From: Mimachlamys varia
Taxonomy: Eukaryota; Mollusca; Bivalvia; Pectinida; Pectinidae
Length of the DNA: 64,000 nucleotides
Direction of reading: 5' to 3'
NCBI GenBank assembly: GCA_947623455.1
Contig: OX392530.1
Coordinates: 3,695,501 to 3,759,500 of the forward strand
Part shown: piece by piece, positions 52,294 through 63,830 of the stretch
Layout of the letters: every line of letters begins with the position of its first letter
How positions within the stretch are numbered: the first letter of the stretch is position 1
The notes under the pieces: generated by a model
What the model saw: only the letters and a program-made list of their open reading frames with translations
Database searches by the model: none
Told to the model about the DNA's origin: nothing
Translations under genes and position numbers: made by a program

Positions 52294-53332
52294 CCTTGAG
52301 TCGTAGATGTCCTGGTAATTGATCCCCGCGTGTTTCCCAGCTATGAAGGCCGCCAAGTTGGCTGTGTAGCTTGCTATCACGAATATACAGGCAAATGCCC
52401 AGAAGTTCTGCATAACCTTACTTGGCCATGACTTTGGTGATTTGGTTCGAACCGTGTGGCCAAATAGCACCGAATACACCATTGTTAATCCGGAAGCTAG
52501 AGTGTAATTCTGTTTCCGTTTCCGGCCCCATGGGTTTAATCCAAAGGGGCTATTCCACTCAAAAAGTGCCATGGCAAAAGCGCCAATAGTAGCACTTATG
52601 AAAATTGCAACCCACACTTCCACGGCAAAGGGTTCAAGAAAGGCATGCATACGGGTATGACGCTTTCTCTCTGAATAAAGAACTGAAAAACCTGAGAAAA
52701 AATAAGGGTGAGTAAAGTCGATGACCTTGAGTCTACTACGCGTGATACTAAAGGCAGCCACGGCCATATGGGCTGAGCCAACCATCAGATCTTTGACCAT
52801 ACCGTTCCAACTTCCGTTTATCTCTTTACCATACGTGACGTCACCAACAATGTACAACGTGTAGTCGAAGTCGAGATCTCGCGAGAGTCTGTTGAGCAGG
52901 TCAATTGCCAGACCTCGACAACACCGTACCTCGTAGGGGTTACTCTTGTTTATCCTACCATTCTCGTAATCACGAAGCACATGTATGGTAGCTTGTTTCT
53001 CCTTTGTAAATATCTTTAAGCAGACCGTGTCTTGTGCACAACCGTCATAATCCGGATTTGGTTTCTGCTCCATCACAAATGGCTTCACGGGATTTGTGAC
53101 AATACGGTACCGCTTCTTACCATTGAAAATTTGATTGGAAATTGTTTCGCTTGGCCAAACAATTCCAAAAGGGTTGATATTATGTCCTCGAATGAAGCCC
53201 ATATCTCTCCAGACTTTATTGCGGCCACTTGTTACTAAATTTCTGATGTCGTAGTTTGATATATTTATTGAGCCATCAGCTTCGAATTCTAATGTTCCCG
53301 TCAGTCCATCAAAGTGCGTCTTCGTGATTTCC
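52294..53332 (-). CDS. GRIN3: GluN3-like NMDA receptor, exon with S1, M1, pore loop and M3
   Basis: Largest recovered exon of a glutamate-gated ion channel subunit of the plasma membrane: 346 whole codons plus one base of a split codon. The acceptor is a TTTTCAG before 53332 and the donor is GTGAGT after 52294 (phase 0). Residues 1-40 end the amino-terminal domain. S1 follows, with a CC pair (137-138), IDLL and YIVGD motifs, and Arg 200 in SITRSR, which in this family binds the ligand carboxylate. M1 is about 234-259, the re-entrant pore loop 277-293 (VLFGHT) and M3 about 309-335 with the gating motif SYTANLAAF (321-329). The run SPFG, GR, LFG, T and K-PK-W after M1 matches vertebrate GluN3 rather than GluN1 or GluN2 pores, and so does YIVGD. 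GluN3 subunits bind glycine and lower calcium permeability. The oddity is His where GluN3 has Arg at the pore tip. The GRIN3 assignment is from remembered family sequences; an invertebrate-specific NMDA subfamily is the alternative. Confidence 0.93.
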
Positions 53333-55721
53333 CTGAAAATATATGTTTACATGGAAATGTATTAATACAATCTTGGAATGCATGCATGAATCCTGAAAAA
53401 TGTGAAGCCTTCTTAGTTTATGTGCATCATTGAATTAAAATCAGCATCAAATAGGTACACTTAGTTTTCCTTGATCATAATATACTACAATTGTTGGATT
53501 ACAATAAATGCCGTTTTTTTCATATTATAATAAATGTATTGTTTTTATTCATATTGAGGCACAAAACAAGGTATTTCTTTGAAAAATAAGCAAGCTAAAA
53601 ATTGGGTAACTGTAACCTACTTTTCGAACATGGATTTTTTAAATAGTAATTTTGATGTTCTACAGTACTGAATGGACATTTCACAATGCATCAAAATTGT
53701 GAAAAGAGATTCCATAAATATCAGAAGGTGTTGTCAAAATGGGGTTTAATATGAATTTTAACCCCTACTTTGACTCCCCCCTCCCCCATAACTCGTTTTG
53801 CTTTCCGACCTATCTTTAGTTGTATTTCATGTCATGAACACCTAACCCAAACGTGTTTATATAAACAAATATAACTTTTCGGTGACAGCTAGCAGAAGGC
53901 CAAAACTTGGCACCCCTTCCTTTACAAAATGTTATTAAGACATCCACAACACGGATCAGTTTGTCATTCAAAAGTGTTGTCCAAGAAGCATTGTTTGTCT
54001 TCAAAAAAGTCTTTAATTAAATCACAGTGTACTTTAACAGTCCGATACTGAGCAGCTTTGCCAGACTGCAGTACGGATATCGACAGGCGTATTATTCTTA
54101 TTCTTCTGTTCCCTTTTTCTTTTGGATTTTCATGCACTTTATGTTATCTAAAGCGAAGTGACAAAACTCCTATTGAACACGATTGGTATGTAACGTCATA
54201 CGTTGGCCACGTATATTTATAGTTTAGTGTTTGTTATTTTCAGTTGGTATGTTTATATAGAGACACTCAGAATGTAGATATCCATAGGAGGATTTACTAT
54301 AGTTCAGTATTCGATATCTATCGACCAGAATATCGTTTTGTTCAACTTATTTTTCAATTCTATTGATGAAAGCACTTTTACTGATGATATAAATCTCAGC
54401 ACTGTTTGCTGGTCTGTGACAGTGGTCCACTGATGGAAACTAAGCACTGAAACAAACACAGACTTCGTGAAAACGTAGATCAGTCTGATACAACCAATAT
54501 CCAAAATGCATGTACTTTAGTTCTGCAGCTCGTAGCCAAATCAGTTCACACGCATCGTCTCAACACTAAAACTGTGAAAATGCAAACCAACAAATCCTCT
54601 CCCGCTTTCTTAAATCACGAGTTCTAATTCAGCCCGTCTTTCAAACCAAAATTGTAGTATGGTATACTTGGTTGAATTGAAATATAAACAGTCAGTATTA
54701 CATGAACTGCGTGGAATAAGAATCTATGGCTTTTCATCAATTAATCGACATAGGTGCATAGTGCATTTTCGTGTTATGATTGTGCGCACAATGTTTGCAT
54801 TTCTCCATCATATAGTCAGGTGTCACGCTATCTAGACCTCCGGCCACCCTTTCTCCTTTTTTTCTTTAAAGAGAAAAATAACACCCCTTTAGCAATAAGC
54901 CGCTCGGCCGCTACGACTATTCGAGTCGGCATATATTCAAATTATTTTTCAATCTGAAACAAAGTTACATGAAACAAGACTTCATTTCTTTCTGATACAT
55001 CCTCTCGCCATCCATCGTTGAATTATGTAAAACCAGGCAAGATACCCAGCCTGAACTAAACATGGAAGGGTGTTACCATACCCGACGATGATGTAGGTTT
55101 TTGTGATGCTGAGATTTCTAACACATACATTGTAATTACAATTACATTGTTTATATTGTAAACTATAACATTGTTGATATAGTCTAAAAACTAGAATTAA
55201 ATTGTAACTAATTCACAGCATACAATCATTTAATATATGAAATCCATCTTGCAAATATGTTTCGAATTACTTATATACAGGTACAATATGATTGAATTGA
55301 TACAGTGCTGAAACCTTTAAACCTGCCCGTAACCTACCTGCAACGCCTATAGCATACTGAGGGTTGCAGAGTATGTGTTCTCTGCTTTCACAGAAACGCG
55401 GGAAGCTTAAGAAATTGCCACACTGATATATTTCCGTCAACATTTTGAAGATGTTCTTCAGTGTCGGTGTTTTTTTCACAATAATAACTATTCCAAAGAT
55501 TACTCACAACCCCTACCTATTGTACGACACGAGGAAGGAACACACACAAATAACGCTAAGTGTTAATTAGCATTCACAAGAACATAGAAGCCACTGATTT
55601 GTTAGTGTTTTTAGACATTGATTTTTGTGTTGAGTATAGGTTTAGGTTACACGTTTAAAATGCTTAAACCCAACCCACACAATGTTGTTTTAAAACGAAA
55701 CCTTTGACGTAGCTGATATTG

Positions 55722-55835
55722 TTGTAAATAATAATAATAATAATTTACAACATTTATATAGCGCTCTTTATAATTTGTTAAATTACTCTAAAGAGCTTCA
55801 CAACATGTAGATAATAATTTGATACTTACATTGCA
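55722..55835 (+). repeat. Interspersed repeat with (AAT)n head
   Basis: (AAT)6 followed by TTTACAACATTTATATAGCG, CTCTTTATAA and CTCTAAAGAGCTTCACAACA. The TTTATATAGCGCT and AAGAGCTTCACAAC words are typical of a very common marine-invertebrate repeat. Confidence 0.6.
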
Positions 55836-56989
55836 TACATATAGAAGTTATTACAATCTAAGCTAATGTGATAATATAAAATGCATATAAATACGAAATA
55901 GATAAACAATGCCAGTATATACATGTCGTCTAAGTTGATACCCTAATATACAGACGTGAAAAGGTACGTCTTCAGATGTTTCTTGATTTTGGCCAGAGTA
56001 TCATATACGCAATATTTGCATCTCATTCGATTCCACGGAAACGCTGATACCTTCTTTTTCTCAAGAATAGTTTAAAAGTAAATAAATACCGATAATCTTA
56101 ATCAAAATCGTCTATTTCAATGTGACTGAATTGAGCTGTCAGAAACCAGTCTGAATATGGATGAATTCAACGTGAAGTCGAGTGTTCTATGAATGAAGCT
56201 ATTCTACCGCTCTGTCATTGCCATGATGTAGCTATGCTTTATAAAAAAAATAGTATCTTATTGAGATAAAAACAACATTTGAGCGTGTTGTTGATGGAAG
56301 ATCCTTCGACACTGTGCTTATTTGCAAAAACATTTGTCATGAGGCGTATATCTAAATGAAGTTTCATCCAACTCAGTGATAGATTGGTCTTGTTTACAAA
56401 ATGTACATTGCGAGCTTGTTTTACATCCGACATGAGAAGGGGGCTTTGTATCAAGACCTTGTTACCCCGGCAGTAATAACGGATTTGTTGCACAGTAGAA
56501 TGATTCCGAAATCATTTCCCGACTGACAACCTTAAATAATGGGTTCGGTTAAGCCCAGATATTCTCTTTTATGGAAATAGACATCGCCAATGACCATTAC
56601 TGCATCCACAGCGAGGTCATTTTGTGGTGGCAAATGGTGCCGTATTGGTAAATTAGTTTTTACCAGTGGGGAAAGCATGTCAATACTGATTGACCGTGAG
56701 CGGTAGGCACTGGTCAGCTACAGTGTGTTATCGGCCACGCATGCAATCTGATACGTACGCTTAATACGGAGAAATTCTGTGGTGTGCGTTAACTAATTGA
56801 AAATACGACTAGATGTTGATCTAAATTACACGTATTCTATAGGAATATATGGAAGGTCTATTTAACATGTATTTAAAGTGCCACGTCCATCCAAATGCCA
56901 AAGACCCTTTCATTTTAGAAAACTTTTCTTCAAATCCTATAAAAATATATTTAGAAAAAAACAAAAGAGTCAAAAACTATAATCCGAAT

Positions 56990-57115
56990 AAAAAAATGAT
57001 AAAACTAGGGACAAAATATAAAAAAGAAAATATTTACGCGGATACTCTTGAAAAAGTTCAAGAGAATAGAAAGCGCATTCTGCTTCATCGACGGTACCCA
57101 TCATGTAAATATAGA
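56990..57115 (-). repeat. RT-element tail
   Basis: AACTATAATCCGAATAAAAA, TTTACGCGGATACTCTTGAA, CGCATTCTGCTTCATCGACG in the minus-strand tail order. The overlapping 128-codon plus-strand frame is repeat-derived. Confidence 0.7.
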
Positions 57116-57419
57116 TCACATTCACGTAAATGTAAGGTCCTCAAACTAAGAAATAAGGTATGTTCTCAATCAAAACAAGCAGGCACACTTATGAACATAT
57201 TCAAAATTGTCCTCTTTCATATCATACACGGATAATAGTATCTCTCGTTAAGACAAAGATTGCGACAATAAAACATTCTAGTACTTAAGAAGTTTTTATC
57301 GATCAACATCTCTCGAATCCTCGCGTATGGAGGTATTTCGTCAACAGCCGCCATCTATCACAAAATATCGGTCGGTATCAAGAGCAAATCCTAGAATAAC
57401 GAATAAACTGCGACATGCA

Positions 57420-57540
57420 ACAGTTAAACAATTACGAGAGACTAAGACCAGGTGTTTCGGAATAGTACGCGTATTCATTGATGACACCTGCCATGTACAT
57501 GTAGGTCACAGTGAAGATAATGTCACGCTCTCAGAGTGAA
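57420..57540 (-). repeat. RT-element tail, second copy
   Basis: GAGACTAAGACCAGGTGTTT, CGTATTCATTGATGACACCT and CTCTCAGAGTGAAAAC match the tail. Confidence 0.7.
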
Positions 57541-59030
57541 AACATTCATTGCTTGAATAGATACTTAGGAAAAACAAGACCATACCATGTATATAACTCG
57601 TTCAAAAGACAAGAGGTTTTAAAAATGTTTTTATAGTTTGGCGTTAAAAAACACACCAATCATTGACATTGAGACACTAGGCCATTGTCCCTGAATGAAG
57701 AAAAAAAATGTTCAGATGAAAATGGTCTTCAACGTTTTTGTTATTTACAAGAATATGATACCCGCTGTATGCAATTCTCCTTTCATGCCGCACTGAGTCT
57801 AAACCTTCCATCAGTCTGTTGATCAAATGAAAGTAATGCTCCAAATGAACTCCGTAATCTCCAATGAAAGCTTTATCAATATGCCATGTTAACAGAACTG
57901 GAGCCGAACTGCCGCTCCTGTATTCACTGATTCCGTGGCGGAAGTATCCAGATTACGTTAACAGGACAAGTAATCAAATAGTGTGTTTTATTTCAAAACA
58001 ATTTATCAGAATTTAGTTTTTATCTGGTGAGATTAGTTATTACCCTCTACGTTTTTCTTCAAAACTATTTCCCAATTACGTTGACTTGAAAGACAGATTA
58101 GCGTACAAGCATCTTTTTTTCTCTCGCTCTCTTTCACTCTTAACGTTTTTTATCTAACAAATAATTTTCCCGGCGCTCATTTTAGATTCCAAAATTACAA
58201 ACACAAGTGATCTAGGAATAAATGACCTAGTTGGAGCAGTGTATTTCTTTAGAATGCCTCGTTTGACTGATGGAGACACTGACTGATGTGTTTGTGCAAG
58301 TTTTTATCTGTAACTAACGTTGATAAAAACATTCATTTTTTAAAGATTGATCGTTATCCTGACATGCTTCCATAGATCATATTATAGTTCTGAAATCAAT
58401 CAAAATTATTTTGATCTTGTTTGATGATTTTATAAATCGACCATCTCAAGCTGCTTTATGTGTCAACGTAAGAAACAAATTACTTCCCCCAACAAGGCCA
58501 TATTTTACAACGATGACAAAATGCTTTTCCGTGGTATTTTTTATGATGAAAACAAGATGAATAATAAAGAGACTAGCTGTTGATTTCTGTGGAACATTTT
58601 GTCATTATATTCAAACATATAATAAATGTGAATCTAACATGTTGTAATACAGTACTAAAAAAATCTTCATCTTCATCTGTAAAACTTCGTGGACCCTTAA
58701 CTCATTGTTTGCCAAATATTTTATATGACCCCAACATATTTAGTTCAAGTTTATCAATAATTTTCAAATAGAATTGAAGACATAGATGTATCGACACCCT
58801 TGGAATGCATACTGTTGTGTTTCATGCCATGTGTATATGTTTGTCACATTACTACAATAAAGAGATCAGAAACAAAACCCATAACTTAGTAATAGTCATA
58901 AGGAAATAATCAGGACAACGATTATGAATATTCAGAAATCATTATAATTAAAGTTCGTTTATTTCATTACTTGAATAATTTCATTGTATATGCTCATTAA
59001 TATGCCATGCGGCCATGCTTGTAAATACCT

Positions 59031-59240
59031 CAGTTCTCGATTTGAGGGCGTGACATTCACTTGGATGTGGCTTAGATTACATGTCTGGTGTCATCGATGA
59101 AGCGAAAGCCGTTTACCCTTCAAAACCTATGGTCCTATTATCTTGTACTATTTGAAGCGTCTCTGTCTTTATCTATCCTTTGTTCGTTTTTTGCGCATTG
59201 TGTAATCGGTTTCTTTATGACGTTTTGATATTCTCCATTT
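59031..59240 (+). repeat. RT-element tail
   Basis: CTCAGTTCTCGATTTGAGGG, GGTGTCATCGATGAAGCGAA, TTATCTTGTACTATTTGAAG and CGGTTTCTTTATGACGTTTT follow the plus-strand tail order. Confidence 0.75.
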
Positions 59241-59604
59241 TTTTAAGATAAAGTATTTATGTTATGTGACCTTTAAGTCCACGTTTTGTTATGTTGTTAT
59301 CTGCTTATACCTGCACAAATCAAACATACAGAAGCATTAGAAATGAATCGGCTGATTCCCCTGTGGTTCTGTTTAATCCCAGATCCCGCTGATAGACAAA
59401 GTAGTACAACATTTTCAGGTAGACAGGGCTTTTGAGGACAGATTGAGAAAAACTAAAGATACATACACACATGTACCAGAGTTCTGCGTTGTCAACTGTG
59501 GTTACCTGGGTAATGTCGTCAAATAACAAATAAATGACTTTTCTCGACGTCGTGAAATATAAATATAAACTTTATTTATTTTACAACAATTATGAAACAA
59601 GTTA

Positions 59605-59805
59605 TACAACTTATATTAATCACTCTTGTTGGCCCGGATATTAGCGCGCGAGGGGTCTTATTGTGGGAGGAAACCGGAGTACCCGGAGAAAACCCACGTA
59701 GTCGGGCAGGTGACCCCAAACCTTTTCACGTCCGGACGGGGAGTCGAACCCCGGCCGCCTTGGTGAAAGGCAAGTGCGCTATCCACTGCACCACCCGACC
59801 ACCCT
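59605..59805 (-). mobile_element. tRNA-derived SINE (in duplication copy 1)
   Basis: On the minus strand it begins GGTGGTCGGGTGGTGCAGTG and GATAGCGCACTTGCC, giving a box A (TGGTGCAGTGGATAGCGC). After GGCGGCCGG comes GGTTCGACTCCC (box B). The body has GTGGGTTTTCTCCGGGTACT and CCGGTTTCCTCCCAC, and it ends toward GTGATTAATATAAGTTGT. Box A and box B are intact enough for RNA polymerase III, but the tRNA cloverleaf is not closed, so it is a SINE and not a tRNA. The chain of codons on the plus strand is a shadow. Confidence 0.85.
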
Positions 59806-60058
59806 ATCTTCATGATCTCGAACTCGTGTAATATAAGGAACAGACAATGACCACAACAGAAAATATAAAGACAAAAGACAAATACTAGTTACATGCAAGT
59901 CGAACATCGTTATCTCGAAGTTGACGGAATCATGAAAAAACATCGAATTATTCGAGTTAGGAGAGGTCGAGTACTTAAAGTGAAGCCTTAGCTTGATTGA
60001 CAGAATTCTTCGAATTGAGCGGGGTCTTCAAGTTACACGAGTTCGAGATCATGAAGAT
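59806..60058. repeat. Inverted-repeat segment, repeated at 60887-61139
   Basis: ATCTTCATGATCTCGAACTC GTGTA at the left end is the exact reverse complement of the right end TACACGAGTTCGAGATCATG AAGAT. The interior contains further TCGAA/TTCGA words (CATCGAATTATTCGAGTTAG). Structure suggests a small non-autonomous DNA transposon next to the SINE. No coding frame. Confidence 0.75.
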
Positions 60059-60685
60059 CGACTGTACGTAACGAAACTCAGGAGGTAACTTCCTTCTTAA
60101 TCAAAAGGGAATAAGATCTTCGTTAGACAATTTCGAAATTAATATGATAAGGAATCAATATAATTTTATTTGTATTTACCAGTATAAAACTTAGAGAAAT
60201 CAATATTGTATATTACTATTTTCTTTAAATATAAAATAAAGAAATTCAACCTTGCTTCTCAGTGTAAATCAATCGTTTCGCTCGCAAACATTACTTCACA
60301 AATGGACGGCCATTCCATGTTATAATATCTCATGGGATACCATTCTATAGCTGCTGCTGAACATCTATACTTTCAAATTGAATCTAGCAAAGTAATGATT
60401 TTGATTTTGCAAACGCACAACTGATACAGAAACAACAAATATAACTCGGGCAATAAATAAAGGAAATCTAACAGTGACTTCAGTGATACGAAATATATTT
60501 CACGAGTGGGGCCAGTATTTTGATATTATATAAACATATCAAAATATTAGCTACACCAGTAAAACGTATTTTGTATTTTTCTGTTTGTTACATTGCAAAG
60601 CAAAATATACCGGGGCAGCTTTTGAATTTTCCCATTGCCGTTGAGAAAGGGTGTGATGATTGGTCAGCTCAGAAAAAAATGAATT

Positions 60686-60886
60686 TACAACTTATATTAA
60701 TCACTCTTGTTGGCCCGGATATTAGCGCGCGAGGGGTCCTATTGTGGGAGGAAACCGGAGTACCCGGAGAAAACCCACGTAGTCGGGCAGGTGACCCCAA
60801 ACCTTTTCACGTCCGGACGGGGAGTCGAACCCCGGCCGCCTTGGTGAAAGGCAAGTGCGCTATCCACTGCACCACCCGACCACCCT
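60686..60886 (-). mobile_element. tRNA-derived SINE (in duplication copy 2)
   Basis: Same element as at 59605, copied by the duplication; differs by the single C/T substitution in the body. Box A and box B identical. Confidence 0.85.
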
Positions 60887-61766
60887 ATCTTCATGATCTC
60901 GAACTCGTGTAATATAAGGAACAGACAATGACCACAACAGAAAATATAAAGACAAAAGACAAATACTAGTTACATGCAAGTCGAACATCGTTATCTCGAA
61001 GTTGACGGAATCATGAAAAAACATCGAATTATTCGAGTTAGGAGAGGTCGAGTACTTAAAGTGAAGCCTTAGCTTGATTGACAGAATTCTTCGAATTGAG
61101 CGGGGTCTTCAAGTTACACGAGTTCGAGATCATGAAGATCGACTGTACGTAACGAAACTCAGGAGGTAACTTCCTTCTTAATCAAAAGGGAATAAGATCT
61201 TCGTTAGACAATTTCGAAATTAATATGATAAGGAATCAATATAATTTTATTTGTATTTACCAGTATAAAACTTAGAGAAATCAATATTGTATATTACTAT
61301 TTTCTTTAAATATAAAATAAAGAAATTCAACCTTGCTTCTCAGTGTAAATCAATCGTTTCGCTCGCAAACATTACTTCACAAATGGACGGCCATTCCATG
61401 TTATAATATCTCATGGGATACCATTCTATAGCTGCTGCTGAACATCTATACTTTCAAATTGAATCTAGCAAAGTAATGATTTTGATTTTGCAAACGCACA
61501 ACTGATACAGAAACAACAAATATAACTCGGGCAATAAATAAAGGAAATCTAACAGTGACTTCAGTGATACGAAATATATTTCACGAGTGGGGCCAGTATT
61601 TTGATATTATATAAACATATCAAAATATTAGCTACACCAGTAAAACGTATTTTGTATTTTTCTGTTTGTTACATTGCAAAGCAAAATATACCGGGGCAGC
61701 TTTTGAATTTTCCCATTGCCGTTGAGAAAGGGTGTGATGATTGGTCAGCTCAGAAAAAAATGAATT
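60686..61766. repeat. 1081-bp tandem duplication, copy 2
   Basis: Exact period of 1081 bases relative to copy 1 at both ends. The right end (AAAATGAATT) is followed by unrelated TTTCCTAAAGCTGCGAGA, where the RT pseudogene begins. Confidence 0.95.
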
Positions 61767-61779
61767 TTTCCTAAAGCTG

Positions 61780-63260
61780 CGAGAGCTGTTCAATTCATCC
61801 TTCGAACATGAATGTTAATTTCAAGATTCTTAATGACTCTGTAGACGATTACCCCAGACAATGGGCTAAACGTGAACAGGATGAATTGAACTCGCATTCA
61901 GAGTGAATGAAATCTACCAGGTCCTCTATTCAGAAAAGAGTAAGCAGGTTGTGATACAAAATGAAACCTAAACGCAAGTCGATTTTTCTTGAACCCGATG
62001 TTCGAACAACACCCAATAACTTACATGATAAGTATGTGGTTTTTTTCTGTAGACAAAGCATCTAATAACCTGACCCTGGTTTGCAAACACTATTACATTT
62101 TACTATTACAGTATTACAATCATTCAAGATACCCGTTAATGATAAAGAGGCTGACCTACCTCGTCTATATTGGATACTTAAACTGCACACTGATCATAAT
62201 AAGCAACGTTTGATCGCTGGCTTTTCTCATTGCTCAGCCAAGCCATTATCAAAACGTTTTCCTACCATTCCTAGTGCTGTTAAATCAGGGCTTCACTCTT
62301 ATTGTGACACTGTATACTCCAGGAGTGGCATTAAGGGGATGTGGATTTTGAAAAACTCAAAAGATCTTCTGATTAGTCTTTCGCACTCTTTCTGAAAAAT
62401 GTTCCGTCTATCAAACCATCTGATTTTTCAATCCTGTACACTACCATACCACATACCAAACTGAAAGGACGTCTTTGGTCTCATTATAAGAGCTTTCTCT
62501 TCCAGGAAAGTTGGACGACGATACAAATACAATGTTGTGAGCTATCTGGGAGCATACTTTGTGAAAACACAACAAATGCTAGTATGCAATACACTGAGGA
62601 AGATAAAGTATAAATGATTGAGTTCCTGGTTGACAATATCTTTGTTCAGTTCGGCGAGTGCCCCACATTTGGCTGACTTGTTTTGATTTCCATACGAGGC
62701 TGAATTTGTCGAGGGCTTATAAGGACTGGTAACACAATCTTTGTTTAATCTTTCAATTTCACTTTCAAGTATATAGGCGATGTGTTGTCTATAAACAACA
62801 AGAAGTTTGCTTGCTGACCTAGTCGGTTTCATATAACCTTCTGAACTTGAAATTAAGAACACAACAGGCTCTCATACATAAGTTTCCTACCTCGATCTTT
62901 ACTTAAATTATTACCAACACGGGCAGCTTACTACTATTTCAGCTGTATGATAAACGTGGCTATTTCCAATTATGAACGTTCCCTTTCTTGATAGTAACAT
63001 CCCTTCTCCATCCTATAGTCTACATGTCGCAGTCGATTCGTTATTCTTTTGCTTTCTCTGAATATCGAAATTGTCTTGATAGTTGTCAGCTGACGATAAA
63101 ACTTACGGCAAAGGGATTCGAGAGATACAGATTGATAAAGACTATGGACAAGTATTATGGTCGCTATCTTGACCTCCTCGAGAAATATTTTGTTCCTTTC
63201 TGTGATATGAAGATGGATGTTTTTTATTATGCTCATAAGTGTGCTTACTTGTTGTGATTG
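61780..63260 (+). pseudogene. Longest RT retroelement pseudogene
   Basis: Order of recognisable segments on the plus strand, in shifting frames: WAKREQDELNSHSE, then DVRTTPNNLHDKYVV, VDKASNNLTLVCKHYY, LPRLYWILKLHTDH, QRLIAGFSHCSAKPLS, YCDTVYSRSGIKGMWILKNS, then RRYKYNVVSYLGAYFVK, GLIRTGN, KYIGDVLSINNKKF, and the downstream VNFPF and YEDGC remnants. The active-site motif reads YIGD where YIDD is expected, and motif B is degraded (LISIRG region). Stops and frameshifts throughout show it is dead. It abuts the 1081-bp duplication on its left and its own tail on its right, so both element ends may be present. Confidence 0.88.
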
Positions 63261-63264
63261 AGAA

Positions 63265-63475
63265 TTTAGATGTTGACTTGGAATATGACCAAGATTTATA
63301 TGGTGGGTGTCATCGATGAAGCAGAAGACGCTTACTCTTCTGGAACACCTGGTCATATTCTCTTGTACTTTTACGAGGGTCTCCGTGTAAATCGTCCCTT
63401 TGTTCATATTTTGCCTCTAGTTGATCGATTTTGATTTTGGTTTTATTGACGCATTGGTATTTTCTGATTTCTTTG
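63265..63475 (+). repeat. 3' tail of the RT element, in place
   Basis: GGTGTCATCGATGAAGCAGA, CTTACTCTTCTGGAACACCT, GGTCATATTCTCTTGTACTT, GCCTCTAGTTGATCGATTTT and GGTATTTTCTGATTTC directly follow the RT coding remnant in the same orientation. This establishes that the many solo copies elsewhere are this element's 3' end. Confidence 0.85.
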
Positions 63476-63674
63476 CACCAGTGAAAAATATCACTTATAT
63501 AAGATGAATAGTTTTCAACATTTCACTGGTCAAACTGTGATAAAATATGTTTTCTCTATGATGCATGGCGACAACTAAGAACTCTTTAGGGATATGCGTG
63601 GCATGGTGTTTCAGAAATCATCTTCGGAAAAGACAACAATAGTGTTTCTAAACAGGGTGAGGTATTTCACTGTC

Positions 63675-63830
63675 TATAGAAAACACGTTACTGGTAGACG
63701 TGATGCGTAACTAGTCATAGAAAACCCATTTTTCCAAATGACGTGAAATTTCACTTGCTATAGAAAACCCATTATAAGAGAATGTTAGATTCTACTATCC
63801 ATAGAAAACCTATTACAAACCGCAGGGGGA
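63675..63830. repeat. Four short direct repeats upstream of the edge gene
   Basis: The words TATAGAAAAC or CATAGAAAAC occur at 63675, 63716, 63759 and 63800, spaced 41, 43 and 41 bases, mostly followed by CCCATT or CCTATT. Diverged tandem units of about 42 bases. They lie 100-250 bases before the ATG at 63929. Whether they are promoter elements or just a minisatellite cannot be told. Confidence 0.7.

Larger units (their letters stand above)
53333..59030. other. Region upstream of the receptor exon, no further exon recognised
   Basis: The acceptor at 53333 shows the gene continues to the right, so amino-terminal-domain exons are expected here or beyond. I scanned for motifs of that domain on the minus strand and found none I would defend; the domain is poorly conserved. 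The longest unexplained minus frame is 57966-57670 (91 codons, stop to stop). Repeats present: an (AAT)n-linked repeat at 55722 and RT tails at 57000 and 57420. Confidence 0.45.
59605..60685. repeat. 1081-bp tandem duplication, copy 1
   Basis: Every stretch compared between 59605-60685 and the next 1081 bases is identical, apart from one visible substitution (GGGGTCTTATTG here, GGGGTCCTATTG in copy 2). It starts at TACAACTTATATTAATCACT and ends at AGAAAAAAATGAATT. It carries a SINE, a 253-bp inverted-repeat segment and AT-rich sequence. Confidence 0.95.

Noticed and set aside
53032..53238. 68-codon plus-strand frame
   Set aside because: Antisense to the S1-M3 exon.
54850..54935. tRNA-Leu/Ser-like segment (GTAGCGGCCGAGCGGCTTA on the minus strand)
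   Set aside because: Only a box A-like word is seen; no matching box B or stems, so at best a SINE remnant.
56849..57235. 128-codon plus-strand frame with many Lys
   Set aside because: AT-rich; overlaps the RT-element tail and shows no domain.
59640..59805. tRNA gene
   Set aside because: Box A and box B are present, but arms do not close into a cloverleaf and the sequence continues into a SINE body.
60520..60912. 130-codon plus-strand frame
   Set aside because: Runs through the antisense of the SINE and duplicated AT-rich DNA; the same residues appear in the 59592-59831 frame.
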